From NCBI GenBank assembly GCA_047623945.1, contig JBLHOT010000060.1:1-21905 (forward strand): DNA of 21,905 bases, written 5' to 3'. This document shows positions 15,991 through 21,905 of the stretch, piece after piece (the first letter of the stretch is position 1; every line of letters starts with the position of its first letter). Both the position numbers and the translations under genes were made by a program. This stretch comes from Arcticibacterium sp047623945 (GTDB lineage: Bacteria > Bacteroidota > Bacteroidia > Cytophagales > Spirosomataceae). The notes beneath the pieces were generated by a model that was given only the letters and a program-made list of their open reading frames with translations, did not search any database and was not told where the DNA came from.

Positions 15991-18882
15991 ATGAATATCA
16001 CACATTCTTTACATACTAAATTTTTTTTATCATTTTTCCTTGCTGTTTTCACATTTGGCCTAGGTTTTACAGTCAAAGCACAACTAATAGACGACGATTT
16101 TGTTGAAGGTGAAATATTTGTAAAGGTTAAACCGAGTTTAACTGGAGGTTTTAACAGGACTTCTGCAAGTGTAAATGCTCAGCTAGAAATTCCCACCATT
16201 TACGCAGCTATTTCAAAATCTCAAGGGTCTGTTGAGCAGACTAAAGCACCTTTTTACAAGTCTAAAAATGCGGGTTTAAAGAATATCTACCGAATCAAGC
16301 TAGACGGGAATACTTCATTGGAGGAGGTCTTGAAAGATTTAAAAGAAGATCCAAGCGTGATCTATGCAGAGCCTGTAAGAAGAAGAAGAATTATTGGCGT
16401 GCCTAACGACACACTGTATAATAGCCAGTGGCATTTAGAGAAAATTAAAGCTGCACAGGCGTGGGACATAAATCCTGGAAGCCAAGATGTTATTGTAGCT
16501 GTTGTAGATAATGCGATTCAAGTCAACCATATAGATTTAGCAGGAAATATGGTAGCGGGTTATGATGTATCTGATAATGACGCAGACCCAAGCCCACCAA
16601 ACGCTAATTTTTCACATGGGACTCATGTCTCCGGAATTGTGGCGGCCGTAAATAATAACATTACCGGCATAGCGTCGGCAGGAAATAACAGGGTAAAGGT
16701 AATGCCTATAAAGGCTACGAGTGATGCATCTTTTTATAACTTCATAGATAATGGTTATGAAGGAATATCTTGGGCGGTTCTTAATGGAGCTAAAATCATT
16801 AGTCTTTCATGGGGTGGGGGTGGTTATTCTCAGACAGAACAAGACATCATCGATGATGCTCATGCGAATGGCGTTATTATTCTAGCTGCTGCCGGAAATG
16901 AGAATTCATCCTTATTACAGTATCCAGCAGCTTATGAACATGTGATAGCCGTGGCTAGTTTAGATGATGATGATGCCAGAAGTAGCTTTTCTAGTTATGG
17001 TACCTATGTAGATATTGCTGCACCGGGTCGTGGCATTTTAAGTACTATTCCTTTTGATGCTTACGCCAGTTTTAGTGGAACTTCCATGGCCACACCTTTG
17101 GTGGCATCCTGTGCTGGCTTCTTATTATCGAGCTTTCCTACTTTGGCTATAGATAGTATTGAGATAATTTTAAAGGCTACTGCGGATAATATTGATGATG
17201 CAAATCCTAGTTTCATTGGGCTTTTGGGAACGGGTAGAGTTAATTTACTTAAAGCTATTTCCTGCCGCCAAGTAGATATTTTTTCAAGTGAACCTTTTGT
17301 CTCACCCACTAATTATTTTTGCGTTGGAGATTCTGCTACTTTATCTATTGCCGTCAATGGCTTAGAAACATTTGAATGGTTTTTTAATGATGTTTCGGTA
17401 AGTACCACCAAAGACTTTATAGCCAAAGACGCAGGCCTTTACGCACTCAAAAGGACAGTTGGAGCTTGTGAAGTTACCTCTGACAACCTGAGAATTGTCC
17501 ATAATAAAGTTTTTACTGCTAAACCGACTGTCACGGATTTAAATGTTTTGTATTGCGAAGCCGCAAAAACGCAACTTATAGGTACTCCTGGCGATTGTAC
17601 CTTTTTTGGTCCTGACACATTTGATTATTCAGGGCCTATTGTTGGTTTTGATGGATTCTTAAAAAGTGATGATCATTTAACGGCAGAAGTAATGGGAGTT
17701 GCGGGCTTAATTGATTCTATCACAGTGTCTATTACTTGGCAGAAGAAAGACGGAGGCACCCATAATAATTGCGATGACGCCGATTTAGGAGCTACGGCAT
17801 TTAATGAGGAAGTTTCTTTCCAGCTTGTTTCACCAAAAGGAATAAGAGTAGACCTGGTCAGAGCAGGGGACTATGGACGAGGAATAGCTACTTCCGGAGA
17901 AGTAACCACCATATTTACGCCGAATGGTTTAAAAATCACGGGCAACCCTTTACCGTCAAACGGTACTTTTGGAGCAGCAGGTAATTTAGCTGACTTTGAA
18001 GATCAAATAGGACAAGGCATATGGACCTTAGTCACGAAAGATAACGCAACACTAGATCCTCTTTGCGTGTCTGGATTTTCAATCACAGTTAAAACCAAAA
18101 GACCGGCAAGTGATCCTACTATTAGCTGGTATTCTGATGAGGGTCTTAGCGAATTCCTTTTAGAAAGCGATTCATTGTCCGTGGCTACGAATATGGTAGG
18201 CGTACAAAACTATTATGCTGTAACTACTTGTGAAGGACTTTGTCCTGGCCCGTCTTCTAAATCTGAAGTTCGCATAAATGCTGTTCCAGACTTGTATGCT
18301 TTTCCCATAAGTTCGGTGATTTTATCGAACTCAGAATTGGAATTATTAGCTAAGAGTAATAATCTTAATTTAACTATTCAGAATGACAGTATTTCTTTTA
18401 TTTCTGGACAGAGTGAAAAAGGAGGGTCTAAGAGTGCACAAATCGCTTCTATTTCGCCACAAAGATCCCCTATTTCTGTATGTACATCAGAGAGTTATAT
18501 CGTTTTTGGATTAGGCTGTAATGGCACTATTAAATGGGAGAGTGCTTCCTGGCCTCAAGCAATTTATGGTTCTTCTGTAATTTTGAATAACGTTAGTGGT
18601 CCCCTTAATATAAGTGCCACATGCCTTCAGTCATGGACATGCTCCGCTTTAACTGATATTCCTTTCCAGTTCTCTGACGGCCAAACTCCCTTATCTCTTT
18701 CTGGAATTATGACCAATATCACCCCGCAAAACTTTTATGGAGGAACCGTTTCATCTAATCAGGTTCTAAAATCAAGTAGTATTGTAGATTATAGGGCACC
18801 TCAATCTATCTTACTGAGCCCAGGATTCGAGACCATTTTAAGTTCAGTTTTTACTGCAGAAATAGCGAATTGCCCAAACTAA
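15991..18882 (+). CDS. Secreted subtilisin-like (S8) protease, copy 2
   Basis: The 963-residue paralogue of the protease at 12349 has the same domain order: signal peptide (cleavage near VKA-QL, residue 30), propeptide with a basic RRRR run, S8 domain with Asp173, His209, Asn303 and Ser365, Ig-like, P-domain-like, Ig-like, and a C-terminal module ending in ANCPN. All four catalytic positions are intact, so both copies should be active. By eye, the core from MVAGYDVSD to the helix after the active serine differs at about 15 of 216 positions. The last ~200 residues differ at about 60. The signal peptide is unrelated in detail to that of copy 1. It is preceded by the PIG-L relic and followed by the pyrophosphatase gene. 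Confidence 0.92.
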   Translation: MNITHSLHTKFFLSFFLAVFTFGLGFTVKAQLIDDDFVEGEIFVKVKPSLTGGFNRTSASVNAQLEIPTIYAAISKSQGSVEQTKAPFYKSKNAGLKNIYRIKLDGNTSLEEVLKDLKEDPSVIYAEPVRRRRIIGVPNDTLYNSQWHLEKIKAAQAWDINPGSQDVIVAVVDNAIQVNHIDLAGNMVAGYDVSDNDADPSPPNANFSHGTHVSGIVAAVNNNITGIASAGNNRVKVMPIKATSDASFYNFIDNGYEGISWAVLNGAKIISLSWGGGGYSQTEQDIIDDAHANGVIILAAAGNENSSLLQYPAAYEHVIAVASLDDDDARSSFSSYGTYVDIAAPGRGILSTIPFDAYASFSGTSMATPLVASCAGFLLSSFPTLAIDSIEIILKATADNIDDANPSFIGLLGTGRVNLLKAISCRQVDIFSSEPFVSPTNYFCVGDSATLSIAVNGLETFEWFFNDVSVSTTKDFIAKDAGLYALKRTVGACEVTSDNLRIVHNKVFTAKPTVTDLNVLYCEAAKTQLIGTPGDCTFFGPDTFDYSGPIVGFDGFLKSDDHLTAEVMGVAGLIDSITVSITWQKKDGGTHNNCDDADLGATAFNEEVSFQLVSPKGIRVDLVRAGDYGRGIATSGEVTTIFTPNGLKITGNPLPSNGTFGAAGNLADFEDQIGQGIWTLVTKDNATLDPLCVSGFSITVKTKRPASDPTISWYSDEGLSEFLLESDSLSVATNMVGVQNYYAVTTCEGLCPGPSSKSEVRINAVPDLYAFPISSVILSNSELELLAKSNNLNLTIQNDSISFISGQSEKGGSKSAQIASISPQRSPISVCTSESYIVFGLGCNGTIKWESASWPQAIYGSSVILNNVSGPLNISATCLQSWTCSALTDIPFQFSDGQTPLSLSGIMTNITPQNFYGGTVSSNQVLKSSSIVDYRAPQSILLSPGFETILSSVFTAEIANCPN

Positions 18883-18938
18883 AAGAGGATACGTTCTTCG
18901 CTTACCTCCTTTTAATTTTTTTTCTCTGACGGAAACCC

Positions 18939-18946
18939 TAAATTTG
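18939..18946 (+). promoter_or_regulatory. Candidate -7 element for the pyrophosphatase gene
   Basis: TAAATTTG matches the TAnnTTTG consensus 53 bases before the hppA start and just beyond the right edge of the duplicated unit. No clear -33 element is visible. The identical box occurs at 12327-12334. Confidence 0.4.
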
Positions 18947-18999
18947 CGGGTCTTTTGAAAACAAATTAACATAAAAACCAAAATAACTTAAACTACTTT

Positions 19000-21612
19000 A
19001 TGGATCCTTTATTTTATTTAGTGCCAATTCTTGGTGTTGTCGGATTACTTTTCATGGTAATCAAGGCAGCTTGGGTAAATAAACAAGACGCTGGTACAGG
19101 AAAAATGCAAGAAATTGCAAAAGCTATTGCTGATGGTGCTTTGGCGTTCTTAAAAGCCGAATGGCGAGTGATGGGAATTTTTGTTGTTGCCGTTGGTATA
19201 TTATTGACTTGGTCCGGTACACTCGTAGAAAACTCTCATTGGTTAATAGGTGTATCCTTTGTTATAGGTGCAGTCGTTTCTGCTTTTGCTGGATATGTTG
19301 GGATGAACATCGCTACCAAAGCAAACGTAAGAACTACGCAGGCTGCTCGTACCTCACTTAAAGATGCGTTGAAAGTGTCTTTTACTGCAGGATCTGTGAT
19401 GGGTCTGGGTGTAGCCGGACTAGCCGTATTATTCATGAGTTTACTGTTCATTTGGTTTTTTAACATGTTCGTTACTGGTCCTGGTGATTCTCATGGCATG
19501 GAAAAAGCTTTGGAAGTATTGGCTGGATTTTCTTTAGGTGCAGAATCTATCGCTCTTTTTGCAAGAGTAGGCGGAGGTATCTATACTAAGGCAGCCGATG
19601 TAGGAGCAGACTTAGTAGGAAAAGTAGAAGCAGGTATTCCTGAAGATGATCCTCGTAATCCTGCCACTATTGCAGATAACGTAGGAGATAATGTGGGTGA
19701 TGTGGCAGGTATGGGAGCCGATTTATTTGGTTCATACGTGGCTACTATTTTAGCAACCATGGTCTTGGGTAGAGAAATTGATTCTGCCGATAATTTTGGT
19801 GGCTGGGCTCCAATCTTGCTTCCAATGCTTATTGCGGGAATGGGTTTAATATTCTCTGCCATAAGTACATTCTTTGTAAGTGTTAAAAATGACCAAGGTA
19901 ATGTTCAAAATGCATTAAATATTGGAAACTGGGGTTCAATGGCTCTTACAGCTGTTGCGTCATATCCTTTAGTGATGTACATATTGCCTCAAAATATGAG
20001 CATCAGAGGAGAAGCATTCACTAATATGGATGTTTTTTATGCCATTATTCTAGGTCTTGTTGTTGGAGGCATAATGTCTATCGTTACAGAGTATTATACT
20101 TCAATGGGCAAAAAGCCTGTTCAGTCTATCGTTAATCAATCTTCTACAGGTCATGCTACCAATATTATTGGTGGATTAGCTGTAGGAATGGAATCTACTG
20201 TTATTCCTATCTTAGTTCTGGCTGCGGGTATTTACTTGTCATTCGAATTTGCGGGTCTTTACGGTGTGGCTATTGCTGCCGCCGGAATGATGGCCACTAC
20301 GGCTATGCAGTTGGCCATTGACGCGTTCGGTCCTATTGCAGATAATGCAGGTGGAATTGCAGAAATGAGCAAGCTTCCTGAAGAAGTAAGAAGTAGAACA
20401 GATACGTTAGATGCGGTTGGAAACACCACTGCCGCTGCCGGCAAAGGTTTTGCCATTGCTTCTGCTGCTTTAACTGCTTTAGCTTTATTTGCGGCTTTTG
20501 TAGGTCTTTCTGGTATTTCGTCCATTGATATTTATAAGGCAGACGTATTAGCTGGTCTTTTCGTGGGAGGAATGATTCCATTCATCTTCTCTTCTTTGGC
20601 TATTGCAGCCGTAGGTCGTGCAGCCATGGAAATGGTAGAAGAAGTAAGAAGACAGTTTAGAGAAATTCCTGGTATTCTTGAAGGAACTGGCACACCAGAG
20701 TATGACAAATGTGTAGATATTTCTACGAAGGCTTCTATTAGAGAAATGATGTTGCCTGGTCTTATTACCCTGATTACTCCAGTAATAGTAGGTTTCACTT
20801 TCGGACCAGAGGTTTTAGGTGGTCTTTTAGCTGGTGTAACTGTTTCTGGTGTTTTGATGGGTATTTTCCAGAATAACGCTGGTGGTGCTTGGGACAACGC
20901 TAAGAAGTCTTTTGAGAAAGGTGTTGAGATTAATGGTAAAATGGAATATAAAGGTTCTGAGGCTCATAAAGCAGCAGTAACTGGTGATACAGTAGGAGAT
21001 CCTTTCAAAGATACTTCTGGACCATCTATGAATATCCTTATTAAGTTAATGTCTATCGTTTCTTTGGTTATTGCACCTCATATTGCCGTTAACAAAGCAG
21101 TAGGGGAGCAAGCGGTTGGAGAGGAGCATGCTTATGCTGTTTTTGATGAATTACCTATCAACAGAACTTCAATGTTTGGAGAGAAGCTAAGTCTTGGATT
21201 TGTGGAAGGAAGTATGGAACAGAGATTGCTTGACTTCATTCAAGACGAAAACTCAGAAGCGGGAAAAGACAATTGGTTCGAATTTCAAAACCTAAATTTC
21301 GCTACGGGTAATGCAAACATTGATGCTAACACCATGAAAGAAGTGGTTAATATTTCTCACGTATTAAAAGCATTCCCGACGTCGAAGATTAAAATAGGGG
21401 GCTACACAGATAATACTGGAGACGCTGCTTTAAATCTTCAGTTGTCTTCCAATAGAGCAGCTTCTGTTAAGTCTGCTTTGGTAGGTTTAGGTGTTGCAGA
21501 ATCTAGAATAGAGTCTGAAGGATATGGCGAAGCTCATCCTGTGGTCTCAAATGATACCGAAGAAGGAAGAACTCAGAATCGTAGAATTGCGGTGAGCGTA
21601 AGAGAGAAGTAA
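19000..21612 (+). CDS. hppA: Membrane-bound ion-translocating pyrophosphatase with C-terminal OmpA-like domain
   Basis: Residues 1 to about 705 form a membrane pyrophosphatase that couples PPi hydrolysis to H+ or Na+ export. The substrate site is seen at DVGADLVGKVE (200-210) and DPRNPATIADNVGDNVGD (217-234), and later at TGDTVGDPFKDTSGPS. GNTTAAAGKGFAI has Ala where potassium-independent enzymes have Lys, so the enzyme is inferred to be K+-dependent. H+ versus Na+ cannot be decided. After a linker, residues about 758-870 form an OmpA-like peptidoglycan-binding domain (GGYTDNTG with Asp804, LSSNRAASV with Arg819, EGRTQNRRI). The total of 870 residues exceeds the usual 670-800. Because the family's C-terminus faces the periplasm, the OmpA domain would be placed next to peptidoglycan. 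Confidence 0.95.
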   Translation: MDPLFYLVPILGVVGLLFMVIKAAWVNKQDAGTGKMQEIAKAIADGALAFLKAEWRVMGIFVVAVGILLTWSGTLVENSHWLIGVSFVIGAVVSAFAGYVGMNIATKANVRTTQAARTSLKDALKVSFTAGSVMGLGVAGLAVLFMSLLFIWFFNMFVTGPGDSHGMEKALEVLAGFSLGAESIALFARVGGGIYTKAADVGADLVGKVEAGIPEDDPRNPATIADNVGDNVGDVAGMGADLFGSYVATILATMVLGREIDSADNFGGWAPILLPMLIAGMGLIFSAISTFFVSVKNDQGNVQNALNIGNWGSMALTAVASYPLVMYILPQNMSIRGEAFTNMDVFYAIILGLVVGGIMSIVTEYYTSMGKKPVQSIVNQSSTGHATNIIGGLAVGMESTVIPILVLAAGIYLSFEFAGLYGVAIAAAGMMATTAMQLAIDAFGPIADNAGGIAEMSKLPEEVRSRTDTLDAVGNTTAAAGKGFAIASAALTALALFAAFVGLSGISSIDIYKADVLAGLFVGGMIPFIFSSLAIAAVGRAAMEMVEEVRRQFREIPGILEGTGTPEYDKCVDISTKASIREMMLPGLITLITPVIVGFTFGPEVLGGLLAGVTVSGVLMGIFQNNAGGAWDNAKKSFEKGVEINGKMEYKGSEAHKAAVTGDTVGDPFKDTSGPSMNILIKLMSIVSLVIAPHIAVNKAVGEQAVGEEHAYAVFDELPINRTSMFGEKLSLGFVEGSMEQRLLDFIQDENSEAGKDNWFEFQNLNFATGNANIDANTMKEVVNISHVLKAFPTSKIKIGGYTDNTGDAALNLQLSSNRAASVKSALVGLGVAESRIESEGYGEAHPVVSNDTEEGRTQNRRIAVSVREK

Positions 21613-21630
21613 GCTTCTCAATATTTCGAG

Positions 21631-21668
21631 AACAGGTCGTCCATTAATTTGGCGACCTGTTTTTTTTT
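21631..21668 (+). terminator. Rho-independent terminator after the pyrophosphatase gene
   Basis: AACAGGTCG-t-CC, a short AT loop, then GGCGACCTGTT form an 11-bp stem with one bulged T and a run of T residues, 18 bases after the stop. It indicates that the pyrophosphatase transcript ends here. Confidence 0.9.
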
Positions 21669-21747
21669 GCCAAAGATGTATTTAATTTCAGGCTTTTTTC
21701 CCAAAGGCTTGCTGAAAAGTAATGACAGAAGTTCCAGCACAATTTTT

Positions 21748-21755
21748 TAAATTTG
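21748..21755 (+). promoter_or_regulatory. Candidate -7 element ahead of the broken gene at the window end
   Basis: TAAATTTG, an exact TAnnTTTG match, lies 18 bases before the ATG at 21774. No good -33 box is seen. Weak evidence alone. Confidence 0.3.
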
Positions 21756-21773
21756 TTACTGAGTACTAAAAGC

Positions 21774-21905
21774 ATGTTAATCAAACATTGTTCTTCTTCT
21801 ACTTTATCTACTTACAATTTCATCTTGTTCCCCCGAAAAGGAACAGCAAATGGCCACTTTAATCATTCACGGTGGTACTATTTGAGACCGTTGCATAACC
21901 GCAGC
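21774..21905 (+). pseudogene. Broken 5' end of a lipoprotein gene, possibly an amidohydrolase (cut by window end)
   Basis: From the ATG at 21774, removing one base from the AAA run at 21783-21785 gives a convincing lipoprotein signal: MLINIVLLLLYLL, then TISSCSPE with a lipobox cysteine. The same frame then reads ATLIIHGGTI, which resembles the first beta strand of imidazolonepropionase/amidohydrolase-like proteins. A TGA at 21883-21885 then interrupts it. Without the correction, the ATG frame stays open to the window end but looks like no known protein. A frameshift plus a stop suggests a pseudogene. The family call rests on about ten residues and is tentative. Confidence 0.4.

Larger units (their letters stand above)
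15265..18935. repeat. Tandem duplication, copy 2 (PIG-L relic plus protease)
   Basis: Second unit of the tandem duplication: decayed PIG-L 5' end, protease copy 2 and its short downstream tail. Tail sequence TTCGCTTACCTCC plus a T-run and TCTCT follows both protease stops. After that, copy 1 runs into PIG-L-derived sequence and copy 2 into the pyrophosphatase promoter region. GGAAA(C/T) occurs at the junction and GGGAAC at the PIG-L edge, suggesting short-homology recombination. Confidence 0.85.

Noticed and set aside
11856..18935. A defence island or phage-related system in the duplicated region
   Set aside because: No nuclease, integrase, reverse transcriptase or other defence-type domain was seen; the region is explained by tandem duplication and a small insertion.
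19161..20897. Several antisense or shifted frames inside the pyrophosphatase gene
   Set aside because: Shadows of a gene rich in Ala/Gly codons, with no independent support.

Overview
The window looks like a chromosomal segment of a Bacteroidota bacterium, probably of the Cytophagales/Cytophagia type. This is inferred from AT-rich intergenic DNA, weak Shine-Dalgarno sites, TAnnTTTG-like -7 elements, lipoprotein signals, multidomain secreted proteases with a Bacteroidota-type C-terminal module, a BatB/BatC-like gene pair and a Gfo/Idh/MocA plus sugar isomerase pair. No rRNA, tRNA, CRISPR array or complete insertion sequence was seen.

Layout. 1-2200: a lipoprotein-type SAM methyltransferase (+), a stretch with REP-like hairpins, and a decayed metallo-beta-lactamase-fold lipoprotein gene (-) broken by an in-frame stop and a frameshift. 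2308-4770: a Gfo/Idh/MocA oxidoreductase and a TIM-barrel sugar isomerase/epimerase (+), ending in a strong terminator. 5159-5550: a stand-alone PII-type nitrogen regulator (+) with its own terminator. 5570-12327: a tightly packed six-gene minus-strand operon, in transcription order a secreted PIG-L deacetylase-like protein, a BatB-like VWA protein, a BatC-like TPR protein, purC, an alaA-type aminotransferase and a DUF456 membrane protein. Junctions overlap or lie within 5 nt. 12349-18882: two tandem paralogous secreted subtilisin-like proteases (+). 19000-21612: a membrane pyrophosphatase carrying a C-terminal OmpA-like domain (+). The last 150 bases hold what looks like a broken start of a lipoprotein amidohydrolase gene.

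The most informative structure is in 11856-18935. The protease gene and the first ~157 codons of the divergent PIG-L gene were duplicated in tandem. The second PIG-L 5' fragment is now a decayed relic between the two proteases. A 202-bp MITE-like element with 12-bp terminal inverted repeats and a TTTAA target duplication later inserted into this relic, and the intact PIG-L gene serves as the empty-site reference. The two proteases are about 93% identical in the catalytic core but only about 70% in the C-terminal 200 residues (counted by eye), which suggests divergence in targeting or substrate-contact regions rather than chemistry.

Other points worth a second look are the pyrophosphatase-OmpA fusion, which would tie an inner-membrane ion pump to peptidoglycan, and a SAM methyltransferase with a lipoprotein signal. 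I did not find a clearly new defence or mobile system. The second-look items are mostly genome-evolution and domain-architecture observations.
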